Shown here: positions 7,406 to 17,991 of the stretch, piece by piece
Layout: the number at the start of each line of letters is the position of its first letter
Numbering within the stretch: position 1 is the stretch's first letter
NCBI GenBank assembly: GCA_900114805.1
Contig: FOZN01000004.1
Span: 124,001-188,000 of the forward strand
Length of the DNA: 64,000 nt
From: Agrococcus baldri
GTDB taxonomy: Bacteria; Actinomycetota; Actinomycetes; Actinomycetales; Microbacteriaceae
Reading direction: 5' to 3'
Made by a program: the position numbers and the translations under genes
Notes under the pieces: generated by a model
The model's input: only the letters and a program-made list of their open reading frames with translations
The model's database searches: none
Told to the model about the DNA's origin: nothing

Positions 7406-8890
7406 GTGGCTGTGCGGCGCATGGCGCTGGTCCTCGTCATCGCCCTCGCGGTCGCGCTCGTGCCCGGAGCGTGCGCTCCGCTGCCGCCGCTCGCGGTCAC
7501 CTACCGCGCGGCCGTGCAGCCGCCGGTCGTGCTGCCGGGCGATGACGCATCCGCCGCCTCGGTCGCAGCGAGCGAGCGGCTGCTCGAGGCCAGCGACGTC
7601 ATCTTCCTGGCGAGCGCCTCCCGCGCCGACGACCTCGCCGAGACTGCCGTGGCGACCGGTGCGCCGCTACTCATCGCCGGCCCAGGCGTCGCCGACGAGC
7701 TCGCGCGGCTCGGCGCCACCAGCGTCGTGGCACTCGCAGGCGACGACCTGGGCACGCTGAACGGGCAGCTCGAGCGCTTCGACCTCGACCCGGCCGTGCC
7801 TCCGGCGGAGCAGGACCTGCCCGCGATCGAGGTGACGCAGCCGGCGCCGCCGGTGGTGCTGCTCACCGACAGCGCCGCGGCAGCGGACGTGAGCGCCGAC
7901 GCGACCGCAGCAGCAGAGACCGTCGTGCGCGCCGCATCCGGCACCACCGCCGATCTGCCCGGCGGCGACCCGCGCCGCTCGAGCGAGACGGTCGCGACCG
8001 CGAGCGCGCATGCCGGAGCGACGGTGCTCGCGCTCGGCGACAGCTTCGGCGCCACCCCGCTGCTGGCCGAGCGCTTCACGGCTGCGGCGACGGAGGTCGA
8101 GCTGCCCGGCGGCGGCCAGATCGTCTTCCCCACCCGCATGTTCGTGGCGCTGTACGGGCACCCGGGCGTGCCCGTGCTGGGCGAGCTCGGCGAGCAGGAC
8201 CTCGACTGGGCTGTCACCAGGGCCCGCGAGCGCGCCGCGCAGTTCCAGGCGCTCACCGACAGGACCGTCGTGCCGGCCTTCGAGATCATCGCGACCGTCG
8301 CCGCGGGCGCGGCCGGCGACGACGGCAACTACTCGAACGAGGTCAGCGTGGAGACGCTGCGGCCGTGGGTCGAGCGGGCCGGCGAGGAGGGCATGTACGT
8401 CGTGCTCGATCTGCAGCCGGGCCTGTCGTCGTTCCCGGAGCAGGCGCGACTCTACGAGGAGCTGCTCGTGCTGCCGCACGTCGGGCTCGCGCTCGACCCC
8501 GAGTGGCGGCTGCTGCCCGGTCAACGCCACCTCGAGCAGATCGGCAGCGTCGACGCAGCGGAGATCAACGAGACGCTCGATTGGCTCGCCGAGCTCACCG
8601 CCGCGCACGCGCTGCCGCAGAAGGTCGTGGTGCTGCACCAGTTCACGCGGCGCATGATCCGTGATCGGGCGCAGCTCGACACCGCCCACGACGAGCTCGC
8701 GCTGGTGCTGCACGTGGACGGCAACGGCACGCAGGCGGCGAAGCTCGAGACCTGGAACGCGCTGCTGCGGGATCTGCCCGCGGGCATCGCGATGGGCTGG
8801 AAGAACTTCATCGACGAGGACCACCCGATGCTGGATCCCGCGGCGACCATGGCGATCGAGCCCACGCCGGTCTTCGTCTCGTACCAGTGA
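7406..8890 (+). CDS. Exported protein of unknown function, CWB2-like N-terminus
   Basis: A 494-residue protein with an N-terminal signal (hydrophobic ALVLVIALAVALVPGAC). The Cys is near a lipobox, but the P-G-A context is poor, so lipidation is uncertain. Residues ~50-130 (DVIFLASASRADDLAE, PLLIAGPGVADELARLGATSVVALAG) resemble cell-wall-binding repeat 2. The C-terminal ~250 residues (VPAFEIIATVAAG, YVVLDLQPG, LALDPEWRL, KVVVLHQFTRRM, GWKNFIDED) look like a TIM-barrel enzyme fold. No family function is known to me. GTG 7406 was chosen for AGGGGAGG 8 nt upstream. Confidence 0.7.
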   Translation: MAVRRMALVLVIALAVALVPGACAPLPPLAVTYRAAVQPPVVLPGDDASAASVAASERLLEASDVIFLASASRADDLAETAVATGAPLLIAGPGVADELARLGATSVVALAGDDLGTLNGQLERFDLDPAVPPAEQDLPAIEVTQPAPPVVLLTDSAAAADVSADATAAAETVVRAASGTTADLPGGDPRRSSETVATASAHAGATVLALGDSFGATPLLAERFTAAATEVELPGGGQIVFPTRMFVALYGHPGVPVLGELGEQDLDWAVTRARERAAQFQALTDRTVVPAFEIIATVAAGAAGDDGNYSNEVSVETLRPWVERAGEEGMYVVLDLQPGLSSFPEQARLYEELLVLPHVGLALDPEWRLLPGQRHLEQIGSVDAAEINETLDWLAELTAAHALPQKVVVLHQFTRRMIRDRAQLDTAHDELALVLHVDGNGTQAAKLETWNALLRDLPAGIAMGWKNFIDEDHPMLDPAATMAIEPTPVFVSYQ

Positions 8891-8918
8891 GTCGCGCCGG
8901 CTGCGGGTCCGCGAGCGC

Positions 8919-11141
<2,223 letters not shown>

Positions 11142-11209
11142 GCCTGCAGTCTGCCACGCGCGCGTGATCGGGGCCGGGATCGCCTCTTCCGCTGCACCGC
11201 TGGGCGACA

Positions 11210-11229
11210 TATCGTTGACTATCGTCGAG
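11210..11229 (+). promoter_or_regulatory. Tandem TATCGTYGAS repeats between GH13 and padR-family genes
   Basis: TATCGTTGAC (11210-11219) is followed directly by TATCGTCGAG (11220-11229), two 10-bp units one helical turn apart. The second unit includes TATCGT, a good -10 for the regulator gene at 11255. The element lies between divergent genes and is AT-richer than its surroundings. I infer a self-bound PadR operator overlapping the promoter. Confidence 0.45.
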
Positions 11230-11254
11230 ATGCGACGCAGCCGAGGAGGCCATC

Positions 11255-11821
11255 ATGCACGAGTCATACGCAGGCGCAGGATTCTCCGGCGGCCAGCGCG
11301 GGTTCCGGCCCGGCGGCCCGGGCGGCAGCATCTGGGATGCGATGGAGCAGCTGCGCGGCGCGTTCGACAGCCGCGGCGGCCCGCGCAAGAGCCGCGGCGA
11401 CGTGCGTGCGGCGGTGCTCGCGCTGCTGGCCGAGCGGCCCATGCACGGCTACCAGATCATCCGCGAGATCGAGGAGCGCAGCGGCGGGGCATGGAAGCCC
11501 AGCCCCGGCTCGGTGTACCCGACGCTGCAGCTGCTGGCCGACGAGGGGCTGATCGCCGCCGAGGAGTCCGGTGGCCGCAAGACCTATTCGCTCACCGAGG
11601 GTGGCCGGGCAGAGGCTGAGGCCGCCGAGGCGCCCGCGCCGTGGGAGGCCTCGAGCGGCCGCGAGGGCGGCGGCCACGGGGCACTGCCGAAGGCCGGCAT
11701 CGAGCTGGCGCAGGCGGCTGCCCAGGTCGGCCGCACCGGCACCCCGGAGCAGGTGCAGCAGGCGGTCACCGTGCTCGTGGACGCGCGTCGTAGGCTCTAC
11801 TCGATCCTCGCTCAAGACTGA
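11255..11821 (+). CDS. PadR family transcriptional regulator
   Basis: A 188-residue regulator. After a glycine-rich N-terminal extension (to ~residue 45) comes a PadR winged helix: RAAVLALLAERPMHGYQIIREIEERSGGAWKPSPGSVYPTLQLLADEGLI, with the wing AEESGGRKTYSLTEGG. The C-terminal region is helical and short, as in small PadR proteins that dimerise through it. GAGGAGG lies just upstream of ATG 11255. A 10-bp direct repeat in the promoter suggests autoregulation, and the divergent GH13 gene is a candidate target. The ABC1 kinase gene starts 38 bp downstream and may be co-transcribed. Confidence 0.88.
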   Translation: MHESYAGAGFSGGQRGFRPGGPGGSIWDAMEQLRGAFDSRGGPRKSRGDVRAAVLALLAERPMHGYQIIREIEERSGGAWKPSPGSVYPTLQLLADEGLIAAEESGGRKTYSLTEGGRAEAEAAEAPAPWEASSGREGGGHGALPKAGIELAQAAAQVGRTGTPEQVQQAVTVLVDARRRLYSILAQD

Positions 11822-11859
11822 GCCGGGTGCCGCCGGCACGTCGGGATCAAGGGGAGCCG

Positions 11860-13566
11860 ATGTCCGACGTGAGAAGCGAGCGAGCCCGCTACCGCCGCAT
11901 CATGCGGTTCGCGATGCGCCACGTCGCGCTGGTGTGGTGGTTCGAGCTGCTGCTGCCCCGCATCGGCCTGGGCGCCGTGACCGAGCGCGGGCGCAGCGAG
12001 CGGCTGCAGCGGCTGGCGCGCCGCTTCCACGCGCTCGCCGTCGAGCTCGGCGGCCTCATGATCAAGGTGGGGCAGTTCATGTCGTCGCGGCTCGACGTGC
12101 TGCCGCCGGAGATCACCCGTGAGCTCGAGGGCCTGCAGGACGAGGCGCCTGCGGTGCCGTTCCCCGAGATCCGCGAGCTCGCTGAGCGTGAGCTGGGCGT
12201 ACCGCTCGAGGGCGCCTTCTCGAGCATGGCCGAGCAGCCGGTCGCGGCCGCCTCGCTCGGCCAGGCGCACCGGGCCGGCCTCTCGCCGCTCGACACCGCC
12301 GACACCGGCCTGACCGACGCCGTGGTCAAGGTGCAGCGGCCCGGTATCGAGGGGATCGTCGCTGTCGACCTGACGGCGCTGCGCCGGGTCGCCCGCTGGC
12401 TGAGCCGCGTGCAGGTGATCGCCGACCGCGTCGACATGCCCGCGCTGGTCGAGGAGTTCGCCGAGACGAGCCTGCAGGAGATCGACTACCTGCACGAGGC
12501 CGCGAACGCGGATCGCTTCGCGCAGGCTTTCGCCGATGACCCGCGGGTGCGCGTGCCGGAGATCGTCTGGGAGCGCACGACGCGCCGGGTGCTGACCCTC
12601 GAGGACGTCTCGGCGATCAAGATCAACGACCTCGACGGCCTGCGGGCCGCGGGCATCGATCCCGCCGAGGTGGCCAAGCAGTTCGCCGCCGTGATGTTCG
12701 ACCAGGTCTTCACGCACGGCTTCTTCCACGCCGATCCGCATCCCGGCAACCTCTTCGTCACGCCGCTGCTCGACGGGGCGGATGCGTCGGCCCCGGCGGG
12801 AGCGCGCTGGCAGCTGACCTTCGTCGACTTCGGGATGATGGGGGAGGTGCCCGCCACCACCCGTGCCGGCCTGCGCAGGATGCTGCTCGCGGCAGCGGCC
12901 CGTGACGGCAAGGGACTCGTGGCCGGCATGCAGGAGCTCGGCGCGCTGCTGCCCTCGGCGGAGGAGGCTGCGCTGCAGCGCGCGATGGCGCGCGCCTTCG
13001 AGCGGTTCGGCGGCATGGGCTTCGCCGAGCTGCGCCAGGTCGACGAGCGCGACTTCCGCGCGTTCGCAGCGGAGTTCAGCGATGTGCTGCGCTCGATGCC
13101 GTTCCAGCTGCCGGAGCACTTCCTGCTCATCATCCGCGCCGTGTCACTGACCTCCGGCCTGTGCAGCTCGCTCGATCCCGCCTTCAACGTGTGGGACTCG
13201 GTCGAGCCCTACGCGGCGCATCTGCTGCGGGAGGAGAGCGGCAACGTCGTCATCGACGTCGCGCAGCGGGCCATCTCGACCACCAGCCTCATCGCGCACC
13301 TGCCGACCCGCATCGACGAGGTGCTCACCCGCCTCGAGGAGGGCCGGCTGGCCGTCGCAGTGCCCGAGGTCGAGCGCAAGCTCGCCCGCTTGGAGCGCGC
13401 TGCTCGACGGGTGGTCTCGGCCATCGTCTTCTCGGGCCTGATGGTGGCCGGCGTGCTGCTGCTGTCGTGGAACCCGGTGCTCGGCATCGTGCTGATGGTC
13501 GCCTCCGCGGTGCCGCTGCTGCACGCCGTGCTGGCCGGCATCCTCGGCCGTCGCGGGCCCGGCTGA
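11860..13566 (+). CDS. ABC1/AarF/UbiB family atypical kinase
   Basis: A 568-residue member of the ABC1/ADCK/UbiB family. Family motifs are the KxGQ-like segment ELGGLMIKVGQFMSSR, the alanine-rich loop AAASLGQAHRA, VVKVQRPG with the ATP-site Lys, HADPHPGNLFV in the catalytic loop, and FVDFGMMGEV (DFG-like metal site). Two hydrophobic helices at the C-terminus (~520-560) anchor it to the membrane. The family supports isoprenoid quinone biosynthesis or lipid handling by ATPase activity; the substrate here is unknown. ATG 11860 follows AAGGGGAG. Confidence 0.9.
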   Translation: MSDVRSERARYRRIMRFAMRHVALVWWFELLLPRIGLGAVTERGRSERLQRLARRFHALAVELGGLMIKVGQFMSSRLDVLPPEITRELEGLQDEAPAVPFPEIRELAERELGVPLEGAFSSMAEQPVAAASLGQAHRAGLSPLDTADTGLTDAVVKVQRPGIEGIVAVDLTALRRVARWLSRVQVIADRVDMPALVEEFAETSLQEIDYLHEAANADRFAQAFADDPRVRVPEIVWERTTRRVLTLEDVSAIKINDLDGLRAAGIDPAEVAKQFAAVMFDQVFTHGFFHADPHPGNLFVTPLLDGADASAPAGARWQLTFVDFGMMGEVPATTRAGLRRMLLAAAARDGKGLVAGMQELGALLPSAEEAALQRAMARAFERFGGMGFAELRQVDERDFRAFAAEFSDVLRSMPFQLPEHFLLIIRAVSLTSGLCSSLDPAFNVWDSVEPYAAHLLREESGNVVIDVAQRAISTTSLIAHLPTRIDEVLTRLEEGRLAVAVPEVERKLARLERAARRVVSAIVFSGLMVAGVLLLSWNPVLGIVLMVASAVPLLHAVLAGILGRRGPG

Positions 13567-13579
13567 GCGGCCGCAGCGG

Positions 13580-14710
13580 TCACCGATACCGATCGGGCAG
13601 CGGGTTGGCCGCAGAGCCCTCGGTCGAGAGCAGCACCACGACCGCGTCCTGCGGCAGCGCGGCGGCCGGATCCTGCGCTGCAGCGGTCTGCAGCGCGCGC
13701 AGGCCGGCGAGCGTGGAGGCGCCGCACGGGCCGGCGTCGACGCCCAGCCGCTGCAGGTCGTGCACCGCGCGCGCCGTGTCGTCCTCGGAGACCGTGACCG
13801 CCGCATCCACCCCGTCTCGCAGCACCGGCCAGGCGATCTCCGAGATGGTGCCGCAGTTCATGCCGAGCATGATCGTCGCCCCGGTCTCGACGCTCACGGG
13901 CCGGCCGGACTCCAGCGAGCCGATGAGCGAGGGTGCCAGCTCCGGCTCCACCGACAGCACCGTGGGAGCCGCGACGTCGGCGGCAGCCGCGCGATAGTGC
14001 CGCACGACCGCCTGCGCGAGCGAGCCGACACCGACCGGCACGGCGACCAGGTCGAGGCGCGCGGCGCCCGCGTCGCCGAGCTGCCGGTCGATCTCGGCGC
14101 CGAGCGTGTCGTAGCCGTCCACGATCCACTGCGGCACCTCGTGGAAGCCGGGCCACGCGGTGTCCTGGATGTGGAGCATGGCCGGGTCGGCGTGCACGGC
14201 CTCCGCCGCGGCCACCACGACCTCGTCGTAGGGCAGCTCGAGCACGTGGACGACGGCGCCCTCCGACTCGATCGCGTGCTGCGCCGTGCTCGTGACGGTC
14301 GCGGGCACGAAGACGGCCGAGCGGATGCCGACCAGGCGGGCCATGTGGGCGACGGCCCTGCCGTGGTTGCCGTCCGTCGCGGCGACGAGCGTCAGGCCGC
14401 TGCCGTGCAGCCGCTCCCGCAGCTCGTCGAGCGACAGCGGTGCGGCACCGGGGGAGAGGTGCTCGGTGAGTGCGCGCACGATGGCGTAGGAGACGCCGAG
14501 CAGCTTGAAGGCGGGCAGGCCCATGCGGGACGACTCGTCCTTCACGAAGACGCGGGCGATGCCGAGCTCGTCCGCCAGGGCGGGAAGCTCGACGAGCGGC
14601 GTCGGGGCGTAGCCGGGCAGCGTCGCGTGGAAGTCGGCGATGCCGGTCACCGCGTCGCAGCGCCAGTCGCGCGCAGCCGCGTTCCGATAGACGCGCGTGG
14701 TCGTGGTCAT
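13580..14710 (-). CDS. dpaL: Diaminopropionate ammonia-lyase-like PLP enzyme
   Basis: A 376-residue fold-type II PLP enzyme. KDESSRMGLPAFKLLG holds the likely Schiff-base Lys in the context typical of diaminopropionate ammonia-lyase (YgeX/DpaL). TDGNHGRAVAHMAR is the PLP phosphate-region Asn motif, and the glycine-rich VPVGVGSLAQAV and GPCGASTLAGL follow. DpaL converts 2,3-diaminopropionate to pyruvate and ammonia. A related amino-acid dehydratase activity cannot be excluded. ATG 14710 is preceded by GGAGG. Convergent with the ABC1 kinase gene, with 13 bp between the stops. Confidence 0.78.
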   Translation of the reverse strand: MTTTTRVYRNAAARDWRCDAVTGIADFHATLPGYAPTPLVELPALADELGIARVFVKDESSRMGLPAFKLLGVSYAIVRALTEHLSPGAAPLSLDELRERLHGSGLTLVAATDGNHGRAVAHMARLVGIRSAVFVPATVTSTAQHAIESEGAVVHVLELPYDEVVVAAAEAVHADPAMLHIQDTAWPGFHEVPQWIVDGYDTLGAEIDRQLGDAGAARLDLVAVPVGVGSLAQAVVRHYRAAAADVAAPTVLSVEPELAPSLIGSLESGRPVSVETGATIMLGMNCGTISEIAWPVLRDGVDAAVTVSEDDTARAVHDLQRLGVDAGPCGASTLAGLRALQTAAAQDPAAALPQDAVVVLLSTEGSAANPLPDRYR

Positions 14711-14816
14711 GGTGCCTCCATCCGCCGTAGCTACGACCGTAGGCCACCCGCGGTCGTGCGACGATCTCGGGGTGCTCGCGGACGCACGGGGACGCATCCG
14801 CCGCATCATGCGCCGA

Positions 14817-14860
14817 CGGCGAAGGCGCCACGACCCCGAGGGGCCGTGGCGCCTTCGCCG
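14817..14860 (-). terminator. Strong hairpin between putP and the dpaL-like gene
   Basis: A 16-bp stem (CGGCGAAGGCGCCACG / CGTGGCGCCTTCGCCG) with a 12-nt loop lies 18 nt past the end of putP on the minus strand. It is symmetrical and could act in both directions, though only putP transcription enters it from a nearby gene. Confidence 0.75.
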
Positions 14861-14877
14861 TGCTCAGGCTGCAGCGA

Positions 14878-16494
14878 TCACGGCAGCGCGTTGCGGTCTG
14901 CAGCCGCCTCGTCGCTGACGTGGCCGCTGTCGGCGCGAGCCGTGCCGGCGTTGATGGTGCCCGTGTTGCCCTGCAGCACGATCGATCCCGTGCGCGTGAA
15001 CTCCTCCTCAACGTCGGCGTTGAGCTTGTACGTGGCCAGGCTGACGACGATCGCGACGATCAGGTTGAGGACGAAGCCAGGCACGATCTCGTACAGCGTG
15101 AAGAACTCGAATCCGGGTGCCACCACGCCATCGGCATCGGTGCCGGCCTTCTCGACCGCGTCCCAGATGAACACGGTCGCAGCGCCGACGACCATGCCGG
15201 CCAGTGCGCCCCAGTTCGTGAGCTTGCGCCAGTAGAGGCTCAGCAGCACGATCGGGCCGAAGGCGGCGCCGAAGCCCGCCCAGGCGAAGCCGACCAGGCC
15301 CAGGATCGTGTCGTTGGGCGTGATCGCGAGCACCGCCGCGATGGTCGCGACGGCCAGCACGCACGCACGCCCGAGGATGACGAGCACCTTCTGCGAGGGC
15401 TGCCGCTTCACGAACACCTGGAAGAGATCCTCCACGAGCGCCGACGAGCTGACGATCAGCTGGCTGGAGATGGTCGACATGATGGCCGCGAGCACCGCCG
15501 CCAGCACGAGGCCTGCCACGAAGGGGTGCAGGAGGGCCTGCGACATCAGCAGCACGACGGTCTCGGGGTTGTCGAGCGCGATGCCCTGCTGCTGCACGTA
15601 AGCGATGCCGATGAAGCCGGAGACGACCGCGCCGATGAGCGAGATGACCATCCAGCTGATGCCGTAGTTGCGGCCGGCCTTGGCGTCGTGCACGGTCTTC
15701 AGGGCCATGAAGCGCACGATGATGTGCGGCTGGCCGACGTAGCCGAGCCCCCAGGCGAGCGCCGAGATGATGCCGAGCACCACCATGCCGTTCATGTCGG
15801 CGGGGAACAGGCCCGTGAGCTCTGCGCCCGAGGCCTCGATGCCCTCCTGCACGCCGCTGAAGCCGCCGACCGTGATGAAGGCCATGACGGGGACGATGAT
15901 GAGGCCGAGGAACATCATCAGGCCCTGCACGACATCGGTGAGCGATGCGCCGAGGAAGCCGCCGAAGAGCGTGTAGAGCAGCGTGACGCCGCTGACGAGC
16001 AGCATGCCCCAGATGTAGTCGGCGCCGAACGACGACTCGAAGAAGACGCCGCCGGCGACCATGCCGGAGGAGACGTAGAAGGTGAAGAACACCAGGATGA
16101 CGACGCCGGCGACGATGCGCAGCAGACGCGTGCGGTCGCGCGTGCGGTTCTCGAAGAAGCTGGGGATGGTGATGGAGTTGTTCGACACCTCGGTGTAGGC
16201 GCGCAGTCGCGGAGCGACGAACTGCCAGTTCAGGAACGCGCCGATGGTGAGGCCGATCGCGATCCACGCCTCGATCAGGCCCGCGGCGTAGATGGCGCCG
16301 GGCAGGCCCATCATGAGCCAGCCCGACATGTCAGAAGCACCGGCGGAGAGTGCCGCCGTGAACGGATGCAGGTCGCGGCCGGCGAGCATGTAGTCCTCGT
16401 GGCTCTTGGTCTTCCGGGCCGCGTAGACCCCGATCGCGATCATCGCCGCGAAGTAGATCGCGATTGCCAGCAGTTGGAATGTGATGTCGTCCAT
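14878..16494 (-). CDS. putP: Sodium/proline symporter
   Basis: A 538-residue SSS-family permease with about 13 membrane helices. GYLP-like and SSF signatures are present: AGRDLHPFTAALSAGASDMSGWLMMGLPGAIYAAGL (residues ~39-75) is the PutP Na+/proline region, and GLGYVGQPHIIVRFMALK is also PutP-specific. It imports proline with Na+ across the cytoplasmic membrane, for nutrition or osmoprotection. ATG 16494 is chosen because GGGGAG lies 6 nt upstream; an ATG two codons earlier sits too close to it. Terminated by the hairpin at 14817-14860. Confidence 0.92.
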   Translation of the reverse strand: MDDITFQLLAIAIYFAAMIAIGVYAARKTKSHEDYMLAGRDLHPFTAALSAGASDMSGWLMMGLPGAIYAAGLIEAWIAIGLTIGAFLNWQFVAPRLRAYTEVSNNSITIPSFFENRTRDRTRLLRIVAGVVILVFFTFYVSSGMVAGGVFFESSFGADYIWGMLLVSGVTLLYTLFGGFLGASLTDVVQGLMMFLGLIIVPVMAFITVGGFSGVQEGIEASGAELTGLFPADMNGMVVLGIISALAWGLGYVGQPHIIVRFMALKTVHDAKAGRNYGISWMVISLIGAVVSGFIGIAYVQQQGIALDNPETVVLLMSQALLHPFVAGLVLAAVLAAIMSTISSQLIVSSSALVEDLFQVFVKRQPSQKVLVILGRACVLAVATIAAVLAITPNDTILGLVGFAWAGFGAAFGPIVLLSLYWRKLTNWGALAGMVVGAATVFIWDAVEKAGTDADGVVAPGFEFFTLYEIVPGFVLNLIVAIVVSLATYKLNADVEEEFTRTGSIVLQGNTGTINAGTARADSGHVSDEAAADRNALP

Positions 16495-16654
16495 CGTCAT
16501 CTCCCCGGTTCGGTTGCGTAACAGCGTACTCACGAGCGACTCATAGGGAAGAGTGCGTGCCGCGAGTCCCCGCATCCGTCTGCATCGGGTACAGCGCGAC
16601 CGCTGTGTGACGAACCGTGACCCCCGCCGCTACCGGCAGGGCCCGGCCGCTGGC

Positions 16655-16660
16655 TACCGT
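16655..16660 (+). promoter_or_regulatory. Probable -10 element of the MetE-like gene
   Basis: TACCGT lies 32 nt before the ATG of the MetE-like gene, in the 198-bp divergent region shared with putP. On the minus strand a TACGCT about 20 nt upstream of putP could be its -10. No riboswitch-like fold was recognised in the short leaders. Confidence 0.35.
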
Positions 16661-16692
16661 GCGTGGGAGACCCACAGAACGGAAGGCCCACC

Positions 16693-17922
16693 ATGACCCG
16701 CATCGACGTCTCCCACGCAGGCAGCCTGCCGCGCACCCCGGAGCTCATCGCCGCCAACGCTGCGCGCTCGTTCGCCGAGGACGGCCTCACGCTGCAGCGG
16801 ACCCCCGAGTTCGAGGAGCTGCTCACCGCGGCGGTCGCCGACCTCGTGCGCCGGCAGCGCGAGCTCGGCATCACGATCATCGGCGACGGCGAGTACGGCA
16901 AGGCGATGTCGAACCCCTCCGACTACGCCGCCTGGTGGACCTACGCCTTCCAGCGCGTGGCCGGGCTCGAGATCACCGGCGAGGACATCTTCACCGAGCC
17001 CATTCAGCGCTCGGCCCCCGGCGACGTGCGCCTGACCTCGTTCCCCGACCGGAGAGACTGGGTGCGCTTCCAGGACGCCTACCAGGACCCGGAGCAGCCG
17101 GTGCTCAAGCAGTCGCCGGCGACGCCGTTCCCCGCCACCACCGGCGCGCTGCGCTATACGGGGCAGGAGGCGCTCGCCACCGACATCGCGAACCTGCGCG
17201 CCGGCCTCGACAGCGCGGGTGCGGACCAGGGGTTCCTGACCGCGCTCTCGCCCGGCTCGGCCGCGCGCATCGCGAATCGCCACTACGGCTCGGAGGAGGA
17301 GCACATCTGGGCGTGGGCCGACGTGCTCCGGGAGGAGTACCAGGCGATCACCGACGCCGGCTTCATCGTGCAGATCGACGACCCCTCGCTGGCCGAGAAC
17401 TTCGACCAGATCAACCCGGAGCCGTCCATCGAGGACTACCTGGCCTTCACGCGCATCCGGGTCGAGGCGCTCAACCACGCCATCCGCGGCCTGCCGGAGG
17501 AGCTCGTGCGCCTGCACCTGTGCTGGGGATCGTGGCACGGGCCGCACACGACGGACGTGGCGTTCGGCGACATCGCCGAGCTCGTGCTCGAGGTCGACGC
17601 CGGCAGCTACTCGTTCGAGGCCGCGAACGCGCGCCACGAGCACGAGTGGCGCGTCTGGGAGCAGGTCGAGCTGCCCGCAGGCAAGCGCATCGCCCCAGGC
17701 GTCATCGGCCATGCGACGAACGTCGTCGAGCACCCCGAGCTGGTCGCCGATCGCATCGAGCGCTTCGCGCGCATCGTCGGGCCGGAGCGCGTGATCGCCT
17801 CGACCGACTGCGGGCTGGGCGGTCGCATCCACCCGTCGATCGCGATCGCGAAGCTCGAGTCGCTCGGGCAGGGCGCCCGGCTGGCCGAGCAGCGGCTCGG
17901 GGCCGCCGTCTCGATCGTCTGA
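16693..17922 (+). CDS. Short cobalamin-independent methionine synthase-like protein (MetE core)
   Basis: A 409-residue protein matching only the catalytic C-terminal half of MetE, as in the YxjG/core-MetE group. The Zn ligands of MetE are conserved in order and context: His275 and Cys277 (RLHLCWGSW), Glu309 (SFEAANAR) and Cys373 (STDCGLGGR). IGDGEYGK near residue 64 replaces the usual substrate-region motif. Such proteins transfer methyl groups to homocysteine from donors other than polyglutamyl folate, or act in sulfur salvage; the donor here is unknown. ATG 16693 follows GGAAGG by 6 nt. It neighbours the sulfur-type operon. Confidence 0.83.
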   Translation: MTRIDVSHAGSLPRTPELIAANAARSFAEDGLTLQRTPEFEELLTAAVADLVRRQRELGITIIGDGEYGKAMSNPSDYAAWWTYAFQRVAGLEITGEDIFTEPIQRSAPGDVRLTSFPDRRDWVRFQDAYQDPEQPVLKQSPATPFPATTGALRYTGQEALATDIANLRAGLDSAGADQGFLTALSPGSAARIANRHYGSEEEHIWAWADVLREEYQAITDAGFIVQIDDPSLAENFDQINPEPSIEDYLAFTRIRVEALNHAIRGLPEELVRLHLCWGSWHGPHTTDVAFGDIAELVLEVDAGSYSFEAANARHEHEWRVWEQVELPAGKRIAPGVIGHATNVVEHPELVADRIERFARIVGPERVIASTDCGLGGRIHPSIAIAKLESLGQGARLAEQRLGAAVSIV

Positions 17923-17936
17923 CGCGGCGCAGCACG

Positions 17937-17975
17937 GAGGGGCCGGCAGCGGCGTGCGCCGCTGGCCGGCCCCTC
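17937..17975. terminator. Bidirectional hairpin terminator
   Basis: GAGGGGCCGGCAGCGGC pairs with GCCGCTGGCCGGCCCCTC (one bulged base) around a GTGC loop. It sits between the convergent ends of the MetE-like gene and the VOC gene, so it can serve both. Confidence 0.8.
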
Positions 17976-17991
17976 GAACGCGCGAGGCGCC

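Noticed and set aside
14860-16521. 553-residue plus-strand frame opposite putP
   Set aside because: Asp/His/Glu-rich mirror image of a membrane protein gene; PutP on the minus strand is unambiguous.
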